A stretch of 64,000 bases of DNA from positions 46,171 through 110,170 of the forward strand of contig JAQBXK010000004.1 in NCBI GenBank assembly GCA_027625145.1, given 5' to 3'. Source of the stretch: Pseudomonadota bacterium. Its GTDB lineage: Bacteria > Pseudomonadota > Alphaproteobacteria > Puniceispirillales > Marisalimonadaceae. The translations under genes were made by a program, and so were the position numbers. Positions 40,124 to 49,269 of the stretch are shown here, in pieces (within the stretch, counting starts at the first letter, position 1; the number at the start of each line of letters is the position of its first letter). The notes below the pieces were generated by a model, which saw only the letters and a list, made by a program, of their open reading frames with translations, had not been told where the DNA came from and did no database searches.

Positions 40124-41548
40124 TTATAAAAATTTATTAATGTCTGGAAGTGCAGGTTCTCCAAATTGCATTTCAAAAGCTAATGCTATTTCAATAGCTT
40201 TGTCATCTTTATCTTTGTCACAAATTACCTGTAATCCAATCGGTAAAATTTTATCATTTTGTGTATTTTTACAAAATTTTTGTATTGGATATGTAATGGC
40301 ACAAATTCCAAATATATTTACTGGTTGAGTGTTGGCAGAAGCTAAAAGACTTCTATCATGAAGCTTGTTTCCGATTTGTATATCATCGACATTTAAGGCT
40401 TGCATAACAGTAGTAGGAGAAATTAATGCATCAAATTTAGTAAAATAATCTTTAATCATTATCTCTAATTCTAAAAGCCTGTTTTTGGCAGATATATATT
40501 CAATAGATGATACCTCTAAACCTAATTTTGCCCTACTTCCAGTTATGGGATCCATTTTTTCTACATTTTTTATAAAACGATCTTTTCCAAAAGCGCTAAC
40601 AATTTCTGACCCAACAATTTTAGGAAATAGAATTGATTTTTCATTAGCTTCAACAATAGTTACATTTTCAATTACTGCACCTAAACTTTCTAGTTTATCA
40701 CAGAAGTTTTCATAGGCTTCTGAGACTAGAGGGTCTAAATTAGAAGTGAAAGGCTTTTGTAATTTACCAAGACGCATACCTTTTATATTTAAAGGTAAAG
40801 ATTGTTTTTCTTTATTATCATTGTAAGCATCAAAAATTAACTTAATATCTTTAACCGATCTTGCAATAGGACCCGGTGTGTCCAAAGTAGGAGATAATGG
40901 AAAAATGCCATCTGTAGGCCATTTATTTTTTGTTGTTTTTAGTCCTACAATTCCATTAAGTGAAGCTGGGATTCTAACTGAACCTCCCGTATCTGTGCCA
41001 ATAGCAAAAGCAGCTAAGCCTGAAGCCACAGCTACAGCTGAGCCACTACTTGATCCTCCAGGCATTCTATGAGAAAGGTTATCCCATGGATTTTGAGGAG
41101 TGCCTTTGTTTTTATTAAGGCCAGTCGCTCCAAGCGCAAATTCAACTGTATGTGTTTTTCCTAATATGACACAACCTAACGCTTTTAATCTTTTAACTAA
41201 TGTTCCCTCAGGACCAGTCAGATCATCTGTTTGTATATCTGATCCGTTTGTAGTAGGCATTCCATTTACAGAGCAAATATCTTTGATTGCTATGGGAATT
41301 CCCATTAAAGGACCTAAATCAACACCATTTATAAAAAGTTTATCTATTGCTTCTGCCCAAATTAAAGCGTTTGCTTTATTAACATATATATATGCATGTA
41401 GCTTGGGGTTTAATATTTCTATTCTTTCAAAATAGATTGAAGTTAATTCTTTACATGAAATTAAATTCTCTCTTAATTTTATACCTAACTGTTTAATACT
41501 AATCCCTTCTAGGGGGTCATTTGGTAATTTGTTAATTGAAGTTTTCAT
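40124..41548 (-). CDS. Amidase signature family hydrolase
   Basis: 474 residues, normal. The Ser-cisSer-Lys triad is readable: K89 in IAIKDIC, S166 in PGGSSSGSA and nucleophile S190 in DTGGSVRIP. It hydrolyses amides; the family covers GatA, aryl-amidases and others. No gatB or gatC is adjacent, so a catabolic or scavenging amidase is likelier than tRNA amidotransferase. It is 16 bases downstream of the small membrane-anchored protein gene and probably co-transcribed with it. Confidence 0.9.
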   Translation of the reverse strand: MKTSINKLPNDPLEGISIKQLGIKLRENLISCKELTSIYFERIEILNPKLHAYIYVNKANALIWAEAIDKLFINGVDLGPLMGIPIAIKDICSVNGMPTTNGSDIQTDDLTGPEGTLVKRLKALGCVILGKTHTVEFALGATGLNKNKGTPQNPWDNLSHRMPGGSSSGSAVAVASGLAAFAIGTDTGGSVRIPASLNGIVGLKTTKNKWPTDGIFPLSPTLDTPGPIARSVKDIKLIFDAYNDNKEKQSLPLNIKGMRLGKLQKPFTSNLDPLVSEAYENFCDKLESLGAVIENVTIVEANEKSILFPKIVGSEIVSAFGKDRFIKNVEKMDPITGSRAKLGLEVSSIEYISAKNRLLELEIMIKDYFTKFDALISPTTVMQALNVDDIQIGNKLHDRSLLASANTQPVNIFGICAITYPIQKFCKNTQNDKILPIGLQVICDKDKDDKAIEIALAFEMQFGEPALPDINKFL

Positions 41549-41564
41549 TTTTTACCTCCAGGTT

Positions 41565-41963
41565 TTAATTTTTGAATTGTTCTTTCATAGATCCAAAAAT
41601 ACTTTTTAATCTTGGAGAAGAAGAGCAGTCAGCTTCCAAAGTCATTTTTGGAGAAACAGGAACATGAATGCCGTCATAACGAACAGCGGAATATTTAGGA
41701 TCGGTTTGTAATTGAACTTTTCTATCAGATCTTAATTTTAATCTTGCAATACCTTTATAAAAAGGAACAGTTATATCCGTTCCTGGAACTGTAACTACAA
41801 AGCTGTCATCTTGAACGGGACATTTATTATCTAAGGAAACGATTATTGAAATAATTTCAACTGGCTTGAAAGCTTGGCGTATATTTGGCATTCCATACCA
41901 TAGAATTAATCCAATAACAGAGATGCCAGTAATTAAAATTATACTTTTAATAAAAAAACGCAT
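41565..41963 (-). CDS. Small membrane-anchored protein of unknown function
   Basis: 132 residues. An N-terminal helix (about residues 6-24) is followed by about 105 residues that would be periplasmic, with two cysteines (C48 and one near the C-terminus in EADCSSSP) that could pair. The segment SFVVTVPGTDITVPFYKGIARLKL is beta-rich. I do not recognise a family. It lies upstream of the amidase gene in the same direction and is divergent from the aminotransferase gene. Confidence 0.7.
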   Translation of the reverse strand: MRFFIKSIILITGISVIGLILWYGMPNIRQAFKPVEIISIIVSLDNKCPVQDDSFVVTVPGTDITVPFYKGIARLKLRSDRKVQLQTDPKYSAVRYDGIHVPVSPKMTLEADCSSSPRLKSIFGSMKEQFKN

Positions 41964-42084
41964 TGATACCTTAAAATAAACATATTAAATCTAAATTTTA
42001 TGTTTTAGTAATTTAAACTAAAAAACTATGTTTTGAAAAGTTATTATTATTATAAATATTTAAGTATATACATTAGGATGAATA

Positions 42085-43290
42085 ATGAGAGATGAATTTG
42101 ATAGAATAAAAAGGTTACCTCCTTATGTTTTTGCTGAAGTAAACAAACTAAAAGCTGAATTAAGAGCCAAAGGCAAAGATATTATTGATTTTGGAATGGG
42201 TAATCCTGATATGCCTACCCCAAAGCATATAAGAGAAAAGTTAAAGGAAGCTGTTGAAAAACCAGGAACGGGAAGATATTCTACTAGTAGAGGAATAACT
42301 GGTTTAAGAAAGGCTCAGGCTTCTTATTACAAAAGAAGGTTTAATGTTGATTTAGATCCTGAGAATGAAGTTGTAGTTACTTTAGGTTCAAAGGAAGGTC
42401 TTGCAAATCTTGCTCAAGCAATAACCTCACCAGGCGATATCATTTTATCTCCAAACCCTTCTTATCCAATACACCCATACGGTTTTATAATAGCTGGAGC
42501 TTCTTTACGTCATTTGCCTGCAATGGATGAAGGTGTTTTCAATCCTAATTTATATTTAGAGAGATTAGATAGGTCTATAAGAGAGAGTGTTCCTGCTCCA
42601 GTTGCTCTAATCGTTTCTTTTCCTTCTAATCCTACAGCTCAAGTGGCTTCAATAGATTTTTATGAAGAAGTAGTTAAAATAGCTCTTAAATATGGAACGT
42701 ATATTTTATCAGATTTAGCTTATGCAGAGATTTATTATGATGGAAATGTTCCTCCTTCAATCTTACAGGTTCGAAGAGCTAAAGAAGTTGCAGTAGAGTT
42801 TACGTCTATGTCTAAAACCTATGCAATGGCTGGATGGAGAATTGGATTTGCTGTTGGTAACAAAAAATTAATTAGTGCATTAACACGTATTAAATCTTAC
42901 TTGGATTATGGAGCTTTCACGCCAGTTCAAGTTGCTGCTGTCACTGCATTAAATGGAACTCAAAACTGTGTTGATGAAATTAGAAATATTTATCAAAAAA
43001 GAAGAGATGTTTTGATTTCATCTATGTCTAGGGCAGGATGGAATATACCCAGCCCTCCTGCTAGTATGTTTGCTTGGGCTCCATTGCCTGAAAAATTTAA
43101 AAAACAGGGCTCTTTAGCTTTTGCTAAAGAGTTAATGCTTAAAGCTGATGTTGCTGTAGCTCCAGGTGTAGCCTTTGGGGAATATGGAGAAGGTTTTGTC
43201 AGAGTTGGGTTAGTTGAAAATGAACAGAGGATTAGACAAGCAGCCAAGAATATTAAAAAACTTTTAGCATATGATCATAATCAGAATTAG
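42085..43290 (+). CDS. alaC: Alanine-type aminotransferase (AlaC-like, class I/II)
   Basis: 401 residues. The N-terminus FDRIKRLPPYVFAEVNKLK and the motifs DFGMGNPDMPTPKHI and GRYSTSRGI match AlaC/YfdZ, which makes alanine from pyruvate and glutamate and is related to LL-diaminopimelate aminotransferases. The PLP lysine lies in TSMSKTYAMAGWRIGFAVG. It diverges from the amidase operon and is followed by the gamma-glutamyltransferase 43 bases on. Exact substrate preference is inferred. Confidence 0.88.
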   Translation: MRDEFDRIKRLPPYVFAEVNKLKAELRAKGKDIIDFGMGNPDMPTPKHIREKLKEAVEKPGTGRYSTSRGITGLRKAQASYYKRRFNVDLDPENEVVVTLGSKEGLANLAQAITSPGDIILSPNPSYPIHPYGFIIAGASLRHLPAMDEGVFNPNLYLERLDRSIRESVPAPVALIVSFPSNPTAQVASIDFYEEVVKIALKYGTYILSDLAYAEIYYDGNVPPSILQVRRAKEVAVEFTSMSKTYAMAGWRIGFAVGNKKLISALTRIKSYLDYGAFTPVQVAAVTALNGTQNCVDEIRNIYQKRRDVLISSMSRAGWNIPSPPASMFAWAPLPEKFKKQGSLAFAKELMLKADVAVAPGVAFGEYGEGFVRVGLVENEQRIRQAAKNIKKLLAYDHNQN

Positions 43291-43333
43291 TTATTTATAA
43301 TAAAGTTAATCAAGAATTAAGGAGCAATATATT

Positions 43334-44941
43334 TTGAAAGAAATATTTAATAATTTTAAAAGTAGAGATTTGTCAACAATAGGTAAATCTCATGTTATTA
43401 GTTCAGAGGCAATGTTAGCATGTTCTCATCCCATAGCGGCTTCTGTTGGTATAAATATTTTGAAAAATGGAGGTAATGCAGTAGATGCAGCAATAGCCAT
43501 GAATGCTGTTTTATGTGTTGCTGAACCACATATGACAGGGGTAGGCGGTGACTGTTTTGCAATGTTGTCAGTTGATGGTAGTACAGAAATAAAAGCTCTT
43601 AATGGATCAGGAAAATCTTCACAAAATGCATCTGCTGAAAGTCTACGTAATCAAGGATTCAGTGTCATTACACCTGATATGCCTGATGCTATTACTATAC
43701 CTGGTGCAGTTGCAGGCTGGTCTTTACTCCATAAAGAACATGGCTATATGCCTTGGAATGAAATATTTAGTCCTGCAATTGAATATGCAAAGTCAGGTAT
43801 TCATATTCATGAAAGAGTTGCATCAGATTGGTATAAAAATATAAAAAAACTATCTCAAGATCCAGATACTTCTGATTTATTTTTAAAAAATGGAAATGAA
43901 TTTAAAGTTACTGATAAATTTAGAAATTTAGGATTGTTGGAAACTTTTAAATCAATTGCTGATGAAGGCTTTGATGGTTTTTATAATGGCTGGGTTGCAA
44001 AGGATATCCATGAGAAACTTTTGTCAATAGGAGGCAGGCATACTTTAAATGATTTTATAAATGCTAAGGCTGAATGGGTAAAGCCTATATCTGGAAATTA
44101 TAGAAATATAACAATTCACGAATGTCCTCCAAATGGACAAGGTATAGTTGCTATAATTATCTTATCAATACTAGAGAGATTTAATCTTAGTACAATGTCA
44201 AAAGTTGATTATATGCATCTTTTTTCTGAGGCTGTAAAAATAGGCTATTTTTTAAGAGATGAATATTTGTCAGAGCCCGATTATAATCAATTATCAATAG
44301 AAGCATTTTTGAATCCTAAAATATTAGATAATTATGTTTCCATGATTGATATGAAAAAAGCTAAGGAATATAGTATTAGTGATTTCCCTGATCATCCTGA
44401 TACTATTTATTTAACTGTAAGAGATAAAAATGGTATGACGATCTCATTTATCAACTCTCTTTTTGATGCTTTTGGTAGTGGGATAACCGCTCCTAAAAGT
44501 GGTGTCTTATTACATTGTAGAGGAAGAGGTTTTAATTTAATTGATGGTCATCCTAATGAATTAAAGTCAAATAAAAGGCCGTTACATACTATTATTCCAG
44601 CAATGATATCACAAAATAATAAATTAGTAGGCTCCTTTGGTGTGATGGGGGGGCAATATCAGGCTGCTGGCCACGCTTACGTTTTATCACAAATGATAGA
44701 TTTTGGATTAAGTCCTCAAGATGCATTAAATTATCCTAGACTTTTTCCAAACAATGGAAATTTAGACTGTGAAAGTGCTTTCGATAAAGAGATTATTGAC
44801 GAATTGAATGCTAGAGGTCATAAAGTGAACTATCCTTCTCCTCTAATTGGTGGAGGACAAATTATTTTGATTGATGATGATCAAGAAATTTTAATTGGCG
44901 CTAGTGATTGGCGTAAAGACGGCCTTGCAATAGGTTATTAA
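43334..44941 (+). CDS. ggt: Gamma-glutamyltransferase family protein
   Basis: 535 residues, one chain of the Ntn-hydrolase GGT family. LACSHPIAASVGINILKNGGNA and MTGVGGDCFAMLS are typical of the large subunit. The self-cleavage and catalytic Thr is about residue 357 in PDTIYLTVRDKNG; GVMGGQYQAAGHAYVLSQM near residue 440 matches the substrate-binding Gly-Gly region. No signal peptide is apparent, so a cytoplasmic GGT-like or acylase-like hydrolase is possible. The start is TTG with AAGGAGC upstream. Confidence 0.88.
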   Translation: MKEIFNNFKSRDLSTIGKSHVISSEAMLACSHPIAASVGINILKNGGNAVDAAIAMNAVLCVAEPHMTGVGGDCFAMLSVDGSTEIKALNGSGKSSQNASAESLRNQGFSVITPDMPDAITIPGAVAGWSLLHKEHGYMPWNEIFSPAIEYAKSGIHIHERVASDWYKNIKKLSQDPDTSDLFLKNGNEFKVTDKFRNLGLLETFKSIADEGFDGFYNGWVAKDIHEKLLSIGGRHTLNDFINAKAEWVKPISGNYRNITIHECPPNGQGIVAIIILSILERFNLSTMSKVDYMHLFSEAVKIGYFLRDEYLSEPDYNQLSIEAFLNPKILDNYVSMIDMKKAKEYSISDFPDHPDTIYLTVRDKNGMTISFINSLFDAFGSGITAPKSGVLLHCRGRGFNLIDGHPNELKSNKRPLHTIIPAMISQNNKLVGSFGVMGGQYQAAGHAYVLSQMIDFGLSPQDALNYPRLFPNNGNLDCESAFDKEIIDELNARGHKVNYPSPLIGGGQIILIDDDQEILIGASDWRKDGLAIGY

Positions 44942-44959
44942 AATTAATAAGAGGATTAT

Positions 44960-45640
44960 ATGTATTCTTTAACTTTTACTAAACCTGAACTAGTAGCTGA
45001 ATTAACAGCTAAGATGTTATTTGAAATAGAAGCTGTACATTTTATGTCAGATAAGCCTTTCATATTCACTTCAGGAAAAGCAAGTCCTGTTTATATTGAT
45101 TGTAGAAAAATAATATCTTTTCCTAGAGTAAGGTCAACTCTTATGGATTTTGGAGCGGCAAAGCTTGCCCAAGATATTGGTTTTGAACAATTTGACGCTG
45201 TTGCTGGAGGGGAAACAGCAGGCATACCTTTTGCAGCGTTTATTGCAGAAAGGTTAAACTTGCCAATGCAATATATTAGAAAAAAACCAAAAGGTTTTGG
45301 TCGTGATGCGAGAATTGAAGGCGATATAAAGAAAGGTCAAAGAATTTTATTAGTTGAAGATCTTACAACTGATGGTGGGAGTAAGTTAAGTTTTGCAGAA
45401 GCTATAAGAGAAGCTGGTGCAGAAGTGAAACATACTTTTGTAGTATTTTATTATGATATTTTTAAAGACACTATTGAAAAATTAAAAGAAAAAGATCTAG
45501 CTTTGCATTATTTGGCAACATGGTGGGATGTTTTAAACTATGCTAAAAAAACAAGTAAATTTGATAATAAAACACTTTCATCAGTAGAAGATTATTTAAA
45601 CAACCCTATAGATTGGTCTAATAAAAATGGAGGAAAATAA
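44960..45640 (+). CDS. pyrE: Orotate phosphoribosyltransferase
   Basis: 226 residues. It makes OMP from orotate and PRPP in pyrimidine synthesis. The N-terminal [16 protein letters not shown] motif, the [13 protein letters not shown] loop and the PRPP signature [15 protein letters not shown] are present. The C-terminal extension (about 180-226) is shared by many alphaproteobacterial PyrE. GAGGATT precedes the ATG. Downstream of ggt by 18 bases. Confidence 0.95.
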   Translation: MYSLTFTKPELVAELTAKMLFEIEAVHFMSDKPFIFTSGKASPVYIDCRKIISFPRVRSTLMDFGAAKLAQDIGFEQFDAVAGGETAGIPFAAFIAERLNLPMQYIRKKPKGFGRDARIEGDIKKGQRILLVEDLTTDGGSKLSFAEAIREAGAEVKHTFVVFYYDIFKDTIEKLKEKDLALHYLATWWDVLNYAKKTSKFDNKTLSSVEDYLNNPIDWSNKNGGK

Positions 45641-45664
45641 ACTTTTTAGATCAAGTTTTTTTCT
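45639..45664. terminator. Weak candidate terminator between convergent genes
   Basis: AAACTT and AAGTTT arms enclose an eight-base loop and are followed by a run of T between the stops of pyrE and the convergent EamA gene. Stem is only six AT-rich pairs. Confidence 0.3.
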
Positions 45665-46571
45665 TTCTCATTTCTCTATACGTAATTAAAAGACATGCAC
45701 TTATAACTATTGCTCCTCCAAAAATTTGGTTTGTAGTAGGAATCTCATCCCAAATAACAAATCCAAATATTGCCGCTAGTGGTATTGCTAAATATCTTAA
45801 GGTTACCAAAATTGTGGCTTCTGCATACTTATAGCTTTGAGCCATTAAATATTGCACAAAAGACCCTAAAACTCCCAAAAACATCAATGTAGCCAGGATA
45901 AAATTAGGAGTTATAAGAATCTCTATTCCAAAGTTACCTGATGTTCCATAAAACTTTGTTCCAAAAATTACTATTGCAAATGTGATTACAATAGAAGTGA
46001 TAAGGTTATGTATTAAAGCTGTTGATGCAGGATGTTCAGTTTTACCAATTTTTCTAAGTATAAGAGCTAACCCTGCATGTGTTATTGCACTACAAAAAGC
46101 TAATGAAAGGCCTAGTGTTGATAATTGTGAAGTGTTATTAAGTATGCTAATGGGGTCTATCATTAAATAAACGCCGATCAAACCAATTATAACGGCAGTC
46201 CACCTTATCATTCCAATTTTTTCTCCTAATACAAATGGAGATAAAAGTGTTACAAAAATAGCTGAACTTTGTGCTAATGCTGTAGTAAGCCCAATAGGAA
46301 TAAGCTGTAAAGATGAAAAAACCATCACCATAGTTACAAAGCCAAAACAAGAACGTAAAAGGATAGTTTTCCAGTTATTAATTTGGAGAAATAATTTTTT
46401 TCTTGCTACATAGGCTAAGATTAAAAGAATAGGTATAGAAAAGCCAAATCTCGAAAACAAAATTATAATAAAATCAACTTCACCTGTAAGAGATTTTATA
46501 ATCATGTGAGTGGATATAGATAAAAAAATAAATATAATCCAAATTAGAGAACCTTTTATGTTTGAGGTCAT
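45651..46571 (-). CDS. EamA/DMT-family permease
   Basis: 306 residues, about ten helices in two repeats. Typical segments: LRSCFGFVTMVMVFSSLQLIPIGLTTAL in the first half (residues about 68-95) and ILVTLRYLAIPLAAIFGFVIWDEIPT in the second. Related to S-adenosylmethionine/RhaT-like and drug or metabolite exporters; substrate unknown. It converges on pyrE and is followed downstream only by pyrE's end. Confidence 0.85.
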   Translation of the reverse strand: MTSNIKGSLIWIIFIFLSISTHMIIKSLTGEVDFIIILFSRFGFSIPILLILAYVARKKLFLQINNWKTILLRSCFGFVTMVMVFSSLQLIPIGLTTALAQSSAIFVTLLSPFVLGEKIGMIRWTAVIIGLIGVYLMIDPISILNNTSQLSTLGLSLAFCSAITHAGLALILRKIGKTEHPASTALIHNLITSIVITFAIVIFGTKFYGTSGNFGIEILITPNFILATLMFLGVLGSFVQYLMAQSYKYAEATILVTLRYLAIPLAAIFGFVIWDEIPTTNQIFGGAIVISACLLITYREMRKKKT

Positions 46572-46650
46572 TAAATGCCTAAATAATTTCTTGGATTAAT
46601 AGAATTTTTTGTTAACACATTTTTATAATAATATAATTAAATAAAAAAAG

Positions 46651-47781
46651 TTAGTTATTTAAATGATCTTTTTGAGTTTCAGATGCATTGATAATAAGAG
46701 CAATAAATCTATATATTCCATGTACAAATTTACTATATGGCAAAAGTAAAAATAAGGCTAAAACAAACCCAAGATGAATAGCAAGAAGCGCACCCATTGC
46801 ACTAGTCTCTCTAAAAATTAGTAATAATAAACCTGTTTCAGCAACTCCTTTTAATAAAAAAAGAAACCCATAATCTAAACCTAAAGTTTTAATTGCTTGA
46901 GGTTTAGGGTCTGATTTCCATTTAATTATTAATAGTCCTGTTGAGCCTATAGATAATAATATACCTCCTATTGTACCTAATAAAACTGGAATGCTTAGAT
47001 ATGCATATGGAGCTTGTAGATTAAGAAAGTGATCATATATAGTTGCTACGCTTGTAGAGGCAAAGCAAAGCATAAAGCCATACATCGTAAATTGATGATG
47101 AAACCGTCTCCATTGAGTAAATTTATCTGAAATATCATTGCATCCATGACCGCCTCCTGAAAGATGTTTCAATGTAAGAACATCAATAATAGCAGTTTTT
47201 ATATATGAAAATTTTATTTTAATGTTAGATTGATTTACATCATTCCAAAATCTTTTTGTGCTAATTGATATAGAAAGTATTGCAAATATTGAAATAGCTG
47301 ATGGAACCAATACCATTATATTATAAGGTACTATTTTATAAAAAGCGCCTTCATTAAGATGGATTCCAAAAAAAGTGTCATTTTGTATAAAGTATAAGCA
47401 CAAGAAAATGATTAATCCAATTGAAACGGCTACTGCAATGCTTGCAATCAAGCCTCCTTTATTAAACATAATAGATAATTGGTTAGGCCAAGCATATTGC
47501 TTATAGGTTTCTACTCTAATAGTTGAAAAAACCTCAGGAATATTTATTCCATATTCATGAGGAGGAGCGTATTGACACGCATGATAACATCCCTGACAAT
47601 TATGACATAAGTTTGACAAATGCATTAAGTCACCAGATGAAAATAATCTCCTTCTTTCCATTGCAGGAAAAACAGCACAATATCCCTCGCAATATCTGCA
47701 TGCATTGCATATTTCCATATTTCTTCGTGCTTTACTAAACGTATCCACATTTCCTGTTTCTAATAAATCAACTAGAGACAT
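46651..47781 (-). CDS. tcuB: TcuB-like iron-sulfur membrane protein
   Basis: 376 residues. The N-terminus has two cysteine clusters, CNACRYCEGYCAVFP near residue 26 and CHNCQGCYHACQYAPP near 58, then about six membrane helices. This is the TcuB/CitB layout. In Salmonella TcuB passes electrons from TcuA (tricarballylate dehydrogenase) toward quinone. Its ATG lies inside the end of tcuA (14-base overlap), so the pair is coupled. No tcuC transporter is visible next to it. Confidence 0.88.
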   Translation of the reverse strand: MSLVDLLETGNVDTFSKARRNMEICNACRYCEGYCAVFPAMERRRLFSSGDLMHLSNLCHNCQGCYHACQYAPPHEYGINIPEVFSTIRVETYKQYAWPNQLSIMFNKGGLIASIAVAVSIGLIIFLCLYFIQNDTFFGIHLNEGAFYKIVPYNIMVLVPSAISIFAILSISISTKRFWNDVNQSNIKIKFSYIKTAIIDVLTLKHLSGGGHGCNDISDKFTQWRRFHHQFTMYGFMLCFASTSVATIYDHFLNLQAPYAYLSIPVLLGTIGGILLSIGSTGLLIIKWKSDPKPQAIKTLGLDYGFLFLLKGVAETGLLLLIFRETSAMGALLAIHLGFVLALFLLLPYSKFVHGIYRFIALIINASETQKDHLNN

Positions 47782-49162
47782 AGTTTGAAGCTCCTTCTCC
47801 TGCTAACCTTCCAAAAACTGTTCCAATGGTCATCCCAATACCAGCAAGGTAACCTTTGCCTAATACATTTCCTGCCATAGTTTCTCCAGCGGCAAAAATA
47901 TTTCCATTGCCTATTGTTAAATTTTTCATTCCAACTTCAGCATTCTCATTCACTTTTAATCCAAGGTAAGTGAATGTAATTCCTGGCCTAAGTGGCCATA
48001 AATAAAAAGGAGCTACATCTATTTTTCTTGCCCAATGTGTCTTTGGTACATTGATATTTTTAGTATAACAATTATCTAAAATTGTGTGATTAAATTCGCC
48101 TTCAACAATAGAATCATTAAAGTTATTTATTGTTCTGTTCAGATTTTTAGGATCTAAATTAACAATCTTTGCCAAACTATTAATATCATCTGCTTGAATA
48201 GCAGGAAAAACAGATGGCATAAAAGAGTTAATTGATTTTGAATCAACAATACAATATCCAATCTGTTCAGGCTGACTGGCAATTAATCTTCCCCAAATGG
48301 CATAACGCTTAGGCCAAAAATCTTCTCCTTCATCATAAAATCTATCACCATCTTTATTTACAACTATTCCAAATGGCACTGCATCTAAGCGACTAGTAAT
48401 GCCTCCATCATATTTGGGAGCTCTTGCGTCTATTGCTACCGCATGACACTGATTTGCTTCACCAATTTGAATAGCATTATTATCTAACATTTCTCTTATT
48501 AGGCCTCCTGTATTATAAGGAGTTCCTCTAATTAAAAAGTTTTTAGAAATATCTCCCCATGCTTCTTTCATCCAATTTTCATTACCTTGAAAACCTCCTG
48601 AAGCTATAATAAAAGCTTTTGCATTAATTTTAGTTTCAATGTCATTTTCTTTTAAAACAGCACTTTTAAATTTATTATCGATAATATTTAGTTTTAAAAC
48701 TTCTGTGTCGCAGAGACATTTAACTTTTAATTTTATTGCTGTTCTATAAAGAGCATTTAGCATTGCTCTCCCACCACCAAGAAAAAAAGCATTTGTTCTT
48801 CCAAGTGAAAGTGTTCCTCCTAAAGCTCCTTGAAATTTAATGCCTCTGTCAAAAAGCCAATCTGTAAGTTCAGCTGATTTTTGTATGGTTAAACGAGCTA
48901 GTTTATCATTCGTATTACCTTCAGTTACTCTAATTAGATCTTCATAATACTCATCTTCTGTATATGAATCAGATAGAATATTAGTTGGGTTAGTATGCAT
49001 AGCTCGAAGGTTTCTGGTATGACGAGTATTACCACCTCTCATATGATATGGTGCTCGATCAGCCACAATAACTGAATGACCTTTTTCAGCTGCTGTAATA
49101 GCGGCAGACAAAGCTGCATTTCCGCCACCTGCAATTAATACATCACAAAATATTTCTTCCAT
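47768..49162 (-). CDS. tcuA: TcuA-like FAD-dependent dehydrogenase
   Basis: 464 residues. FAD-binding start VLIAGGGNAALSAAITAAEKG, the GGNTRHTRNLR segment near residue 43, and the C-terminal AGETMAGNVLGKGYLAGIGMT match tricarballylate dehydrogenase and the wider fumarate-reductase-like flavoprotein family. TcuA oxidises tricarballylate to cis-aconitate, relieving aconitase inhibition; another dicarboxylate or steroid-like substrate is possible. It is coupled to tcuB and divergent from a D-2-hydroxyacid dehydrogenase gene. Confidence 0.87.
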   Translation of the reverse strand: MEEIFCDVLIAGGGNAALSAAITAAEKGHSVIVADRAPYHMRGGNTRHTRNLRAMHTNPTNILSDSYTEDEYYEDLIRVTEGNTNDKLARLTIQKSAELTDWLFDRGIKFQGALGGTLSLGRTNAFFLGGGRAMLNALYRTAIKLKVKCLCDTEVLKLNIIDNKFKSAVLKENDIETKINAKAFIIASGGFQGNENWMKEAWGDISKNFLIRGTPYNTGGLIREMLDNNAIQIGEANQCHAVAIDARAPKYDGGITSRLDAVPFGIVVNKDGDRFYDEGEDFWPKRYAIWGRLIASQPEQIGYCIVDSKSINSFMPSVFPAIQADDINSLAKIVNLDPKNLNRTINNFNDSIVEGEFNHTILDNCYTKNINVPKTHWARKIDVAPFYLWPLRPGITFTYLGLKVNENAEVGMKNLTIGNGNIFAAGETMAGNVLGKGYLAGIGMTIGTVFGRLAGEGASNYVSS

Positions 49163-49209
49163 TAACTACTCATTTATTATTTTATATATTTTATTAAGTT
49201 GATACTCTC

Positions 49210-49238
49210 TTGTAAGAGCATAATCAAGAAGCTATAGT
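49210..49238 (+). promoter_or_regulatory. Candidate sigma-70 promoter with inverted repeat
   Basis: TTGTAA (49210-49215), a 17-base spacer and TATAGT (49233-49238) lie about 30 bases before the dehydrogenase start. A small inverted repeat CTCTT-GT-AAGAG (49207-49218) overlaps the -35 box and could bind a regulator in this 107-base divergent spacer. Called by eye. Confidence 0.4.
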
Positions 49239-49269
49239 AAGTCTTAAACTTAGATTTGAAAGAGTTAAT

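Noticed and set aside
40124..41548. GatA subunit of the tRNA-dependent amidotransferase
   Set aside because: The amidase signature is shared, but no gatB or gatC is nearby and the neighbour is an exported small protein.
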